Translations under genes and position numbers: made by a program
Shown: positions 14,203 to 21,729 of the stretch, in pieces
Position numbering within the stretch: the stretch's first letter is position 1
Layout: each line of letters begins with the position of its first letter
The notes under the pieces: model-generated
What the model was told of the DNA's origin: nothing
Seen by the model: the letters and a program-made list of their open reading frames with translations, nothing else
The model's database searches: none
DNA from: JBEKJU01 sp050011095
GTDB taxonomy: Bacteria > Desulfobacterota > Syntrophorhabdia > Syntrophorhabdales > WCHB1-27
Length of the DNA stretch: 21,891 bases
NCBI GenBank assembly: GCA_050011095.1
Contig: JBEKJU010000055.1
Span: 1 to 21,891 of the forward strand
Reading direction: 5' to 3'

Positions 14203-14934
14203 TCATTTTTTCTTCACGGCCCTCTGCCTCAAGGCTTCATAGGCGGCGATGGCAAAGGCCGAGGCCACGTTCAGGGAGGGGAAGGCGCTGCCCGTCGGAA
14301 TCCTGAGAAGCATGTCGCATCGTTCCCGTGTCAGCCTTCTGAGCCCTTCCTCGCCGCCAAGGACCAGGCACAGGGGCATGGTCAGGTCCATCTCGTAGAG
14401 GTTCTTTTCGGCCCTCTCATCGAGACCGAAGCAGAAGACGTTCCTTTTCTTCAACTCTTCCATGTGTCGGGGCAGATTCGTCACGCGGCTTATCCTGATG
14501 TGATCGGTCCCGCCCCTCGCCACATTGATGACCGTTTCGGTTACCCTGCAGGCATTGTCCCTGGGAAGGAACAAGGCATCGAGGTGGAGACAGGCGGCCG
14601 TCCTGATCGCGTTCCCCAGGTTCTGGGGATCGTAGATGCCGTCGAAGGCAGAGAAAAGGGGCCTCTCCCACGCGCCTATCTCCGCGAGGAGCGCGTCGGG
14701 GTCTGCGTAAGTGAATTCCTCGATTTCGAGACAGGCGTGCGACTTCATCCCTTTGAATCGCCTCACGAGCTGCTCTTTGGCGACAAAGCGCACCGACACC
14801 CCGGCCTTCCTCGCCTCGTCGATGATCTCGGACGCCGCCCGCTCGTGGCCGGCCTCAACCCAGAGCCTCGTCGCCCTGTCCGGATGGGACCGCAGACTCT
14901 CGATAATGCTATTCCTGTTCGCCAGGTAGGGCAT
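14203..14934 (-). CDS. SpoU/TrmH-family RNA 2'-O-methyltransferase (RlmB-like)
   Basis: A 243-residue member of the knotted SPOUT class, which methylates a ribose 2'-OH of rRNA or tRNA using SAM. Residues 1-75 form the short substrate-binding domain (NSIIESLRS...RLWVEAG). The catalytic part has motif 1 DPQNLGNAIRTA (102-113), motif 2 LVLGGEEGLRRLTRERCD (190-207) and motif 3 SLNVASAFAIAAYEALRQR (220-238). The order and length fit RlmB (23S G2251), but the GNAIRTA variant and the family's broad range keep the target open. Its ATG lies 26 bp inside the end of pyrF, with AAGGG just before it, so it is translated from the same message. Confidence 0.9.
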   Translation of the reverse strand: MPYLANRNSIIESLRSHPDRATRLWVEAGHERAASEIIDEARKAGVSVRFVAKEQLVRRFKGMKSHACLEIEEFTYADPDALLAEIGAWERPLFSAFDGIYDPQNLGNAIRTAACLHLDALFLPRDNACRVTETVINVARGGTDHIRISRVTNLPRHMEELKKRNVFCFGLDERAEKNLYEMDLTMPLCLVLGGEEGLRRLTRERCDMLLRIPTGSAFPSLNVASAFAIAAYEALRQRAVKKK

Positions 14935-15640
14935 CCCTTATCTGCTCCTCCACGCGCGCGAGCGTCTCTTGCGGATTTTTCGATGCCAGCACCGTCCGTC
15001 CGAGGACGATATAGGTCGCCCCTTTCCGGACGGCCTCCTCCGGGCCGGAGGTCCTTTTCTGATCGTCCTTTGTGTCCGTGATCCTGACGCCCGGTGTTAC
15101 GATGATAAACTCCTTTCCACACAGCTCCCGTATCAACTCTATCTCCTGCCCCGACGCGACGACCCCGTCCAGACCGGCTTCCCTGGCGAGAAGGGCGAGG
15201 CGCCCGGTAAGCTCCCGCGGCGAAAGGGCAATGCCCATCCTCCGGAGTTCGGCGTCATCGATGCTCGTGAGCACGGTCACCGCAATGACCACGGGCCGCT
15301 TTATTGAACCAATCTCAACGGCCTCATTGATCGCCTGCCTTGCCTGGGCCATCATGGTAAAACCCCCCGAGGCATGCAGATTGAACATGTCGACGCCGAG
15401 CCTTGCGGCCTCGATAGCGGCCTTGGCAACGGTGTTGGGGATATCGTGGTATTTCAGATCGAGGAACACCTTTGTGTCCTGCTTCTTCAAGAACTCCACT
15501 ATTTGCGGGCCGCAGCGGGTGAAGAGCTGCTTGCCTACCTTGAACATACCCACGTGCTGCCTGAACCGACCGATCAGCTCCTCCGCCTCATGGAAGCTCT
15601 CCACGTCCAGGGCAAGAATCATTCTCTCCTTCGCATCCAT
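14909..15640 (-). CDS. pyrF: Orotidine 5'-phosphate decarboxylase
   Basis: A 243-residue enzyme converting OMP to UMP in pyrimidine synthesis. The catalytic DxKxxD array is DLKYHDIP (Asp61, Lys63, Asp66), preceded by ALDV and by Lys35 in KVGKQLF. The phosphate-binding end has TPGVRI and a late GRT segment. Length matches bacterial PyrF. The ATG at 15640 with AAGGAG 6 nt upstream is chosen; the frame is open to 15796, but that part reads through REP-like hairpins and is not PyrF-like. A 20-nt hairpin (15666-15685) lies in its leader, about 26 nt before the ATG. Confidence 0.96.
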   Translation of the reverse strand: MDAKERMILALDVESFHEAEELIGRFRQHVGMFKVGKQLFTRCGPQIVEFLKKQDTKVFLDLKYHDIPNTVAKAAIEAARLGVDMFNLHASGGFTMMAQARQAINEAVEIGSIKRPVVIAVTVLTSIDDAELRRMGIALSPRELTGRLALLAREAGLDGVVASGQEIELIRELCGKEFIIVTPGVRITDTKDDQKRTSGPEEAVRKGATYIVLGRTVLASKNPQETLARVEEQIRDALPGEQE

Positions 15641-15665
15641 ACCTGCTCCTTTCAACTTGCGGATT

Positions 15666-15685
15666 CCCTGCAGCTTGCTGCAGGG
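15666..15685. repeat. REP-like hairpin 1
   Basis: Perfect 8-bp arms CCCTGCAG and CTGCAGGG around a CTTG loop. It is nearly identical to the hairpin at 15773-15792, with one base pair inverted. It lies in the pyrF leader on the minus strand. Confidence 0.75.
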
Positions 15686-15740
15686 AGAATCTTTTTCCGC
15701 TTCGCTCCGCCGGCAATTATTGGGACACCCACTTCGCGCG

Positions 15741-15755
15741 ACCCACTGTGTGGGT
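15741..15755. repeat. Small hairpin between the REP-like units
   Basis: ACCCAC-tgt-GTGGGT, 6-bp perfect arms with a 3-nt loop, centred between the two CTTG-loop hairpins. Confidence 0.55.
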
Positions 15756-15772
15756 ACCCCGCGGTCGCCCCA

Positions 15773-15792
15773 CCCTGCTGCTTGCAGCAGGG
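15773..15792. repeat. REP-like hairpin 2
   Basis: Arms CCCTGCTG and CAGCAGGG around the same CTTG loop, extendable by an A-T pair. Compared with hairpin 1, an A/T pair has become T/A with the matching change in the other arm, so pairing is preserved. Both hairpins have TATTGGGAC nearby (15719-15725 region and 15798-15806 region). Confidence 0.75.
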
Positions 15793-16010
15793 TCATTTAT
15801 TGGGACGTGTCTCCGAACCCTTATTTCTTTTACTTCTTTTTCTCGGTGCTGTAAAGAAGCGATGAAGGCCATCCCTGTCTGTCACCTGCCAGGCGCTTGT
15901 TACTTATCCCCCACGTAAGACCCTTCCTCGGGTGCACGGTTGCCCCTCCACCTGCATCTCTCGCTGCCCGAAAACCCGCTCATTAAAAATTTCTAATTTG
16001 TGTATTGACA

Positions 16011-16038
16011 TTCATCTATGCCATTACCAGCTTAATAT
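16011..16038 (+). promoter_or_regulatory. Tentative porin promoter region
   Basis: An AT-rich stretch holds TAATAT at 16033-16038. TTCATC at 16011-16016 gives a 16-bp spacer; a perfect TTGACA at 16005-16010 is 22 bp away, which is too far for sigma70. The element is plausible but ambiguous. The leader would be about 80 nt. Confidence 0.25.
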
Positions 16039-16126
16039 AAGGACCCACAAAACATTAGGTTTTTCCATGTTGGCTCCTGAATTTGTTCCAAAATACGCCC
16101 TTTTAAAGGCTTTTAAAGGAGGAAGC

Positions 16127-17542
16127 ATGAGGAAGTTTTTAATAATGGTCGTTGCGTTGCTTCTCGCCCTGCCCGCAATGAGCTTCGCCGGAAGCGCGAC
16201 GAGCCAATGGGATCTTACGATCGGCGGGTACGTGAAGGTCGATGCGGGCTATTCGACCCAGGGTATAGGTGGTGGAGATAACGTAACTTCGCAAGGCCTT
16301 GACACGTATTACGCGCAGCGTAACAATTACCATGGCGCCGAGAATTCAGCGAATTCGTCAGGCAGCTTCGCCATGGCTACCGGCCAGACGGCCCTCAACT
16401 TCCTCGTCAAGGGTCCGGATGCCTGGGGCGCGAAGACATCCGCCTTTGTCCAGGGCTCCTTTACCGGCCAGACGAACAACGACAGTGCTACCCAGAGTCA
16501 TGGTACGCGGTATGGCACCTTCACCCTGACCCACGCCTATATGGACTTCACCTGGGCCAGCACAAAACTGGTCGTTGGACAGACCTGGCAGCTCTGGGGG
16601 TTCCAGCCTTCCTACACCTTCCTAGGCCTCAATGACCTGGCCCTCGAGGGCAGGGGCAGTACCGTACCCCAGATCAGCGTCACCCAGAACCTCTCAAAAA
16701 GCTTCTACGGGTCCTTCGGCATCCAGGAACCTTATAAGATGACCGACCAGCTCGGCGTCTCCAACTCCACCGGTGAAGCGCTGCAAACAACAACGACGGT
16801 CAAGGGCGTGCCAACGCTCACAAGCAACACCCCCTCGGTTTCCTCACAGCTTCCTGACTTCGCCGGGGAGATCGGCTATAAGTCCGACTCGTGCGGCAGG
16901 ATCGGGCCGAACGTCATGCAGTTCGCCCTCGGCGGTTTCTATGGCGAGGACTCGGTTGTCTATCCCCTCCCCGCCACGTTCCGTACGGACCACGTGGACC
17001 GGTGGGCCACCGCCTTAAAGGCCTTTGTCCCCATTATCCCCGAGAAAAACCTGAACAAGGCTGGCGCCCTCTCGCTGTCGGGATCGGTTTACACCGGCCA
17101 GAACCTGTCCAACTGGTTCCTGAACGCAAGGGGCACCGGGTCCCTCCTCGCCTATGACGCAAACCCGGGCCCCGGCGTCAACTACAAAGTACCGGTGACG
17201 ACTGGCGGCTGGGGACAGGTCAGCTACTATATTACCGACAAGGTTTACGTGAACGGTCTTTACGGGTACTTGAAGAACAACACGAGCAGCATGTACAACT
17301 TGCTAAATGGGAACAACATAATCACGCAGAATCAGCAATACATCGCCAACGTCATCTATGACGTGACCCCCGCCGTCAGGGTTGGCCTCGAGTACTCGTA
17401 CATCGCGACGCACTGGGCGGGTCCCGCTTCCGCCGCCAGCGTCGCCGTCACCGACAGCGCCTCCAATGTTACCGGCGGACCCATCCTCGGCTCGAGGGGA
17501 GACGTACAAATCGGAAGAGTCTCCTTCACGTACTTCTTCTAA
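16127..17542 (+). CDS. Porin-like outer-membrane beta-barrel protein
   Basis: A 471-residue exported protein. Residues 1-21 are a Sec signal peptide (MRKFLIM, a hydrophobic core, cleavage after SFA). The rest is rich in Gly, Ser, Thr, Asn and aromatic residues in alternating strands and ends in SFTYFF, with the terminal Phe typical of barrels inserted by BamA. GGYVKVDAGYST near the start, a KLVVGQTWQLWGFQP segment and an EYSYIATHW strand near the end resemble DcaP-like or general porins, but I cannot name a substrate. The ATG at 16127 has AAAGGAGG 3 nt upstream; the open frame before it is not signal-like. It stands alone between divergent or convergent genes and ends at a strong terminator. 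No calcium or ligand motif is visible. Confidence 0.88.
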   Translation: MRKFLIMVVALLLALPAMSFAGSATSQWDLTIGGYVKVDAGYSTQGIGGGDNVTSQGLDTYYAQRNNYHGAENSANSSGSFAMATGQTALNFLVKGPDAWGAKTSAFVQGSFTGQTNNDSATQSHGTRYGTFTLTHAYMDFTWASTKLVVGQTWQLWGFQPSYTFLGLNDLALEGRGSTVPQISVTQNLSKSFYGSFGIQEPYKMTDQLGVSNSTGEALQTTTTVKGVPTLTSNTPSVSSQLPDFAGEIGYKSDSCGRIGPNVMQFALGGFYGEDSVVYPLPATFRTDHVDRWATALKAFVPIIPEKNLNKAGALSLSGSVYTGQNLSNWFLNARGTGSLLAYDANPGPGVNYKVPVTTGGWGQVSYYITDKVYVNGLYGYLKNNTSSMYNLLNGNNIITQNQQYIANVIYDVTPAVRVGLEYSYIATHWAGPASAASVAVTDSASNVTGGPILGSRGDVQIGRVSFTYFF

Positions 17543-17565
17543 GAGCCTGGAGAAACGTCTCACCG

Positions 17566-17590
17566 GGGGCCCTCTCGAGGGCCCCTTTTT
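17566..17590 (+). terminator. Rho-independent terminator after the porin gene
   Basis: Perfect 8-bp stem GGGGCCCT (17566-17573) and AGGGCCCC (17578-17585), loop CTCG, then T5 (17586-17590). It starts 23 nt after the porin stop codon. Confidence 0.92.
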
Positions 17591-17783
17591 GTATGGACGG
17601 AAGGTTTTTCCAAGACAGCGATACAGGGAAGGGCGGTTTAAGCGGGTGAAGCCCTCCTCCAGAAATATCAGTAAAGACAGGCAGGAAACGAGGGACACAA
17701 GGTTCTCTGTAAGGTGTTTCCGGCTCTTTGTAACGAAGATGGGTCATCGGCCTGCTACGGGCGAAGCTCGACCCGACGAGCAA

Positions 17784-18800
17784 TCACACGGTGATGCCCA
17801 ACTGGCGCGCATTGATCGAGTAGATCTTCTCCCTGTCTTCCCCGGAGATCGGTAATCCCTCGATAAACTCCATGCACTCCTCCGAGTCTTCATAGGGATA
17901 GTCCGTGCCGAGAAGAATTCTGTCAATGCCAAGGGCCTCATAAGTGCACTTGAAGGCAGGCTCATAGTAGTTTCCGCTGGTTGTGACAAACATATTGTCC
18001 CTTACGTATTGGCCGGGCTTTTTTGCAAGGTTTGGTCTGGCGCTCGGGTCAAAGGGTCTCACGTATGCCCAGTCTATCCGCTTCAGGACGAACGGAAGCC
18101 CCTCACCGAGATGTCCGAGTATGATCTTGAGGTTTGGGAAGGCATCGAAGACGCCACTATAGATCAGTCGCATCATGCAGAGCGCCGTCTCGAGGCCGAA
18201 TCCGAAGGCCGCACCGGCCAGGGCAAACCCATAGCCCTTTACCTGGGGGATGGCGGGAACGGTCGGGTGAATGTATATGGGCACTCCGAGCCTTTCACAC
18301 CTTTCTATGATCGGCCAATACCGCCTGTCATCAAGGTACGAGTCGCCGTAGTTTGAATGGGTATTCCACCCCTTGAAGCCAAGCTCTTTGACACACCGTT
18401 CCAGTTCGTCCGCTGAGGCCTCGGGGTTCTTGGGCGCAAGCGCGGCGTAGCCCATGAACCTGTCCGGGTATTTTTTGATCACCTCGGAAAGCTCGTCGTT
18501 GGCGCTTTTGGCGAGAGTCGCGCCCGCGTTCGGGTCTAGTTGCTCCAGACCCGGCGCCGAAAGGCTGAGTATCTGCACGTCGACTCCGTATCTATCCATC
18601 TTTTTGAGCCTTTCTGACCCGAGGTCAATAAGGTCGTTGAAGAGGAATTCGGCGAAGGGTTGCCCCACTTCGGCGTTGTACCAAAGACGGCGGCCTTTGG
18701 TTTTCTCATCCTCGGCGAACCGTGGATACCCCTTGTTCCGATACATGGATTCCACGTATTTTTGCGTGTAGAAATGCGCTTCAAAATCGATCCGTTTCAT
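17784..18800 (-). CDS. Amidohydrolase-2 family (ACMSD/resorcylate-decarboxylase-like) enzyme
   Basis: A 338-residue metal-dependent TIM-barrel protein. Metal ligands are Glu7 and His9 (FEAHF), His178 (IYIHPT) and Asp300 (GTDYPYE), with catalytic His230 in ILGHLGEGLPF. Together with MDRYGVDVQILSL, ANDELSEVIKKYPDRFMGYAALAP and VTTSGN, this strongly resembles gamma-resorcylate, 2,3-dihydroxybenzoate and ACMSD decarboxylases, which are non-oxidative and reversible. The substrate is probably a hydroxylated aromatic or related acid, but hydrolases of the same fold cannot be excluded. AAAGGGGAC directly precedes the ATG. It is monocistronic. The outer-membrane genes on either side may serve aromatic-compound uptake, which is inference. 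Confidence 0.88.
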   Translation of the reverse strand: MKRIDFEAHFYTQKYVESMYRNKGYPRFAEDEKTKGRRLWYNAEVGQPFAEFLFNDLIDLGSERLKKMDRYGVDVQILSLSAPGLEQLDPNAGATLAKSANDELSEVIKKYPDRFMGYAALAPKNPEASADELERCVKELGFKGWNTHSNYGDSYLDDRRYWPIIERCERLGVPIYIHPTVPAIPQVKGYGFALAGAAFGFGLETALCMMRLIYSGVFDAFPNLKIILGHLGEGLPFVLKRIDWAYVRPFDPSARPNLAKKPGQYVRDNMFVTTSGNYYEPAFKCTYEALGIDRILLGTDYPYEDSEECMEFIEGLPISGEDREKIYSINARQLGITV

Positions 18801-18834
18801 GTCCCCTTTCCCCTTTCAGCGATGAGATTCGAGC

Positions 18835-18862
18835 CTCCGTCGAGGTTTAGCCTTCGGCGGAG
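18835..18862 (-). promoter_or_regulatory. Leader hairpin upstream of the amidohydrolase gene
   Basis: CTCCG (18835-18839) and CGGAG (18858-18862), with a further CGAGG/CCTTCG pairing inside one mismatch and a TTTAG loop. It lies 35-62 nt upstream of the ATG on the minus strand. A TACAAT -10-like element lies farther upstream, without a good -35. Confidence 0.35.
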
Positions 18863-19017
18863 AGTGACTGCCCTCACTTATTGTACCATCTTCAGAGAAT
18901 CTCTTCCAGAAGTCGAACTTATGCCATTCCGAGGGCGGAGTCAGCACCGGGCCCACCTTATGCATCCGTTCCTAAATGGTTCATATTATGGAAGATGACC
19001 CGTTATCGGAAATGTTG

Positions 19018-19045
19018 TTGACTCTGTTTGTGGCGGTGGTAAAAT
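19018..19045 (+). promoter_or_regulatory. Candidate doxX promoter
   Basis: TTGACT (19018-19023), a 16-bp spacer and TAAAAT (19040-19045). Start near 19052, leader about 70 nt. It is the best sigma70-type match in the 322-bp gap between the divergent amidohydrolase and doxX genes. Confidence 0.5.
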
Positions 19046-19122
19046 GAACTGAAGGCATTTGAATCATACCCTGCGGACGATTTTAGAGGTAGCAACGCAA
19101 GAAGAGGTGAAAGGAGAGACCT

Positions 19123-19533
19123 ATGGCTGACGTAAATTCTTTTACGGAGAGCTGGTCGGCGCGCCTCCTTAGTGTTTTGCGGATCATTTCAGCGTTTCTT
19201 TACATGCAGCACGGGGCACAGAAACTCTTCGGTTTTTTTGCGATGCCTCGGATGCATTCGTTCCCGCTGTTCTCGTTTATGGGACTGGGCGGCGTGATCG
19301 AGTTTTTCGGCGGGATCCTTGTCCTGTTGGGTCTCTTCACTCGGCCGGTGGCGTTCATCCTGTCCGGCCAAATGGCGGTCGCCTATTTCATGGTCCACGC
19401 ACCAAAAGGTTTCTGGCCCATACTGAATGGAGGCGATCTCGCCGCGCTCTGGTGCTTCGTCTTCCTCTATCTGGCTGCTGCCGGAGGGGGCGTATGGAGT
19501 CTTGATTACATCCTGAGACGGAAGGGCCTTTAG
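19123..19533 (+). CDS. DoxX-family membrane protein
   Basis: A 136-residue four-span membrane protein (spans about 15-35, 52-72, 76-94 and 105-124). LRIISAFLYMQHGAQKLFGF, then GGVIEFFGGILVLLGLFTRPVAF and a QMAVAYFMVHAP segment, are typical of DoxX/DUF417-type proteins. The family was named for a subunit of archaeal thiosulfate:quinone oxidoreductase; most bacterial members have no proven role, and some are linked to oxidative stress or redox chemistry. AAAGGAGAG lies about 5 nt before the ATG. The gene ends in a hairpin that begins inside its stop codon. No partner dehydrogenase is adjacent. Confidence 0.9.
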   Translation: MADVNSFTESWSARLLSVLRIISAFLYMQHGAQKLFGFFAMPRMHSFPLFSFMGLGGVIEFFGGILVLLGLFTRPVAFILSGQMAVAYFMVHAPKGFWPILNGGDLAALWCFVFLYLAAAGGGVWSLDYILRRKGL

Positions 19534-19559
19534 GGCTCGTCAATTTCCTTCCGAGCCCT
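19532..19559 (+). repeat. Hairpin after doxX, containing the inverted copy of 12600-12616
   Basis: AGGGCTCG (19532-19539) and CGAGCCCT (19552-19559) form an 8-bp stem with a 12-nt loop starting in the doxX stop codon. An alternative stem CGAGC/GCTCG (19552-19565 region) would compete. No T-run follows. Bases 19543-19559 are the exact reverse complement of 12600-12616. Confidence 0.6.
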
Positions 19560-19714
19560 TAGCTCGGCTCTAACCGGTGTCTGTGGACCCTCTTCGGGTC
19601 TCAGGGATCCTGCCTCGACTCCTACCATGATGAAGGTCAAGGGCGTTTTTTTGGCACAGGCCTTTCTACCCCCTTTTTCTTTCGCATGTCTATTAATCCC
19701 ACAGCTCTCACTCC

Positions 19715-19753
19715 CTCAGGCGATTAACCGCAAAAGGTAACGCCTTGCCTGAG
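19715..19753 (+). promoter_or_regulatory. Structured element upstream of the outer-membrane protein gene
   Basis: CTCAGGC (19715-19721) and GCCTGAG (19747-19753) are perfect 7-bp arms, and an inner TTAACC/GGTAA stem surrounds a short A-rich loop. It sits about 39 nt before the ATG at 19792. It does not match a riboswitch I know. The rest of the 258-bp gap (19534-19791) shows no gene. Confidence 0.35.
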
Positions 19754-19791
19754 AAATAGGACAAACGATCTGAGCGACATTACATTTTCTT

Positions 19792-20631
19792 ATGGGTCTC
19801 GAAGTCGCGCGCTTTCCAATGGTGAGGTCCGTGTTGATTGGGAACGTCGGATGCCGGTGGTTATTCACAGCACTCATCATGGTTCTGGGAATTCTAGCCG
19901 GTGTAACCGCCATCTTTGCCGGCCCGCCTTTCCGCACGGACGACCCCGAACCGGTGGATTACCAACACTGGGAATTCTACACGGCCACCCAGTATCAGAA
20001 TGACAGGGGAAACCTCTCCGGCACGGCCCCTCACCTCGAGGCCAACTACGGAGTGGCGCCGAACGTCCAGCTTCACCTTATAGTCCCCGATGCCTACAAT
20101 CGACCCAAGGCCAGCCCCGTCCTCTTCGGTCCCGGCGATGTCGAGCTTGGCGTCAAGTACCGGTTTATCCAAGAGAGCGAGTACGTCCCCATGGTCGGCA
20201 CCTTCCCCCTCCTTGAGGCGCCGACAGGAAGCAAGGCGAGGGGCCTCGGGACCGGCCAGCCCCAGTTGTTTCTCCCCCTATGGCTCCAGAAGAGCTGGGG
20301 ACCGTGGACGAGCTACGGCGGAGGAGGATACTGGATTAACCCCGGTACGGGCAAGAAGAACTACGCGTACGCGGGGTGGCTTCTCCAGCGTGATATAACG
20401 AAGTGGCTTACCCTGGGAGCGGAGCTATTTCACATAACACCGCCCACAACGGACGGGCAGACCGAGACGGGGTATAACATAGGGGCCATCGTCAACTTCA
20501 GCGAAATACATCACTTCATTTGTTCCGCGGGGACCGATATCCACGGGCCCGCAAGTTTCTTCTTCTACGCGGCCTACCTCATCACGTGGGGCCCCACCAA
20601 GGAAGGCGGGGAAAGGAAAACGGAGAGATAA
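19792..20631 (+). CDS. Outer-membrane protein of the MetA-pathway (phenol degradation)/transporter type
   Basis: A 279-residue exported protein. A long N-terminal region ends in a hydrophobic core (about 24-43) and a likely cleavage site after IFA, followed by GPPFRTDDPEPVDYQHWEFY, an opening characteristic of the outer-membrane family annotated as 'MetA-pathway of phenol degradation, putative'. The remainder alternates aromatic-rich strands (LHLIVPDAY, GDVELGVKYRFIQE, GGGGYWINPG, LGAELFHITPP, FFFYAAYLITWG). The actual role is unproven; transport of hydrophobic or aromatic compounds is the family guess. The start is uncertain: ATG at 19792 gives a 43-residue leader and ATG at 19819 a 34-residue one, and neither has a strong ribosome site. 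Confidence 0.82.
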   Translation: MGLEVARFPMVRSVLIGNVGCRWLFTALIMVLGILAGVTAIFAGPPFRTDDPEPVDYQHWEFYTATQYQNDRGNLSGTAPHLEANYGVAPNVQLHLIVPDAYNRPKASPVLFGPGDVELGVKYRFIQESEYVPMVGTFPLLEAPTGSKARGLGTGQPQLFLPLWLQKSWGPWTSYGGGGYWINPGTGKKNYAYAGWLLQRDITKWLTLGAELFHITPPTTDGQTETGYNIGAIVNFSEIHHFICSAGTDIHGPASFFFYAAYLITWGPTKEGGERKTER

Positions 20632-20701
20632 GATCCACATGGCGGCACCGGCACTTCAACAGCGGAAAGTGGCTGGTGAATTCAGACGGGAGATTAATGG
20701 C

Positions 20702-21391
20702 ATGAGCGCGACAAAAAGAGTCATCAAGAAGTTGTATCGTACACTCTTGCCGGAATCAGTAAGGCATTCTATGCTAGCCGATAGACTAAAGCACAAGTTC
20801 GGACACAACTGGCTCTATGACTCAGATTACTACGAGAGGGTGGTTGAGGGTCCGGCGGCCCGCAGCGCGGGACGAATCGCTCAGTCTATTCTCGAGGACT
20901 TCACCGTCACGCGGGTCATTGATGTCGGTTGCGGTACGGGCGCGCTGCTCCAAACCTTGCGTGATAGGGGCTGCGAGGTGTTTGGACTTGAGTATGCCGA
21001 GGCGGCTCTCAAATACTGTCGTGCCCGGCGACTTAACGTTGCGAAGTTTGATTTGAAAAGGGATGGGTTTTATGATACACGCACCTTTGACATAGTGATC
21101 AGCATGGAAGTCGCAGAACATCTTCCGGAAATGGCCGCAGACCATTATGTAGACCTTCTCACGCGATTCTCATCGATAATCGTATTCAGTGCCACGCCGC
21201 CTAGTGAGGGAGAGCGCGACCACGTCAACGAACAACCACCTTCATATTGGATAAACAAATTTCGGCAGCGTGGCTTCGAGTACGCTGAGGAACTATCACA
21301 ACGCTGGCGGGAAACCTGGAAAGCCAGCGGTGACGTCGAAAGTTGGTACCACCAGAACCTTATGATTTTCCGCAGGGTGCGAGCGATCTAA
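20702..21391 (+). CDS. Class I SAM-dependent methyltransferase
   Basis: A 229-residue methyltransferase. Motif I is VIDVGCGTGALL, followed by the acidic strand end FGLEYAEAALKYC, then FDIVISMEVAEHL as motif IV and a VFSATPP segment. The N-terminal KKLYRTLLPESVR helix is common in methyltransferases of cell-surface glycan or glycolipid clusters, but no such genes are present, so the substrate is unknown. The codon use and base composition appear more AT-rich than the neighbouring genes (many cgt, tat and aaa codons), hinting at recent transfer. ATG at 20702 (GGGAG 10 nt upstream) is preferred; ATG at 20639 is an alternative start. Confidence 0.85.
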   Translation: MSATKRVIKKLYRTLLPESVRHSMLADRLKHKFGHNWLYDSDYYERVVEGPAARSAGRIAQSILEDFTVTRVIDVGCGTGALLQTLRDRGCEVFGLEYAEAALKYCRARRLNVAKFDLKRDGFYDTRTFDIVISMEVAEHLPEMAADHYVDLLTRFSSIIVFSATPPSEGERDHVNEQPPSYWINKFRQRGFEYAEELSQRWRETWKASGDVESWYHQNLMIFRRVRAI

Positions 21392-21511
21392 CTTATGGGC
21401 ATAACAGTCTCGTTGCCGGCCACCCTTCTGCTTCCCGGCCCTGGGTTTGTCGGCCTCACGGGCACCAGGAGGAGCTTCGGAAAGTAGTCCTTCCGAGTAT
21501 GAAACATCGCG

Positions 21512-21541
21512 GGCGGGGCCATGCAAGGGCCTCGCCTTTTT
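21512..21541 (+). terminator. Rho-independent terminator downstream of the methyltransferase
   Basis: GGCGGGGCC (21512-21520) pairs with GGCCTCGCC (21528-21536), with one G-T wobble and a 7-nt loop, followed by T5 (21537-21541). It lies 120 nt after the methyltransferase stop. No convincing gene lies in 21392-21511; a 30-codon frame from 21395 is noted elsewhere. Confidence 0.8.
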
Positions 21542-21729
21542 GTTACAGCGCAAGCCTATAGCAGAACGATAGATCGGTTACTGGATGGGTTCCGCTCGTG
21601 CAGAAACCGTGGCTTTCATGCGGCAATAGACGGCCGTTGTCACATGGTGATCGTGAGCATTTCTGTTTTAAACAGCTTCCTCTGGTGATCTTTGTGATCG
21701 AAGGTATAGCGCGTTTCTCCCAAGGCACC
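21542..21729. other. Gene-free stretch with a 13-bp palindrome
   Basis: No supported coding region. The palindrome CTGTTTTAAACAG (21663-21675) has 6-bp arms around one base and resembles a small operator, but no start codon lies close to it on either strand. Confidence 0.3.

Noticed and set aside
15660..15813. CRISPR array
   Set aside because: Only two related hairpins with unequal spacing; no repeated unit of constant length with spacers.
21395..21487. 30-codon frame (MGITVSLPATLLLPGPGFVG...) before the terminator
   Set aside because: No ribosome site or homology visible; more likely 3' untranslated sequence, though a small peptide cannot be excluded.
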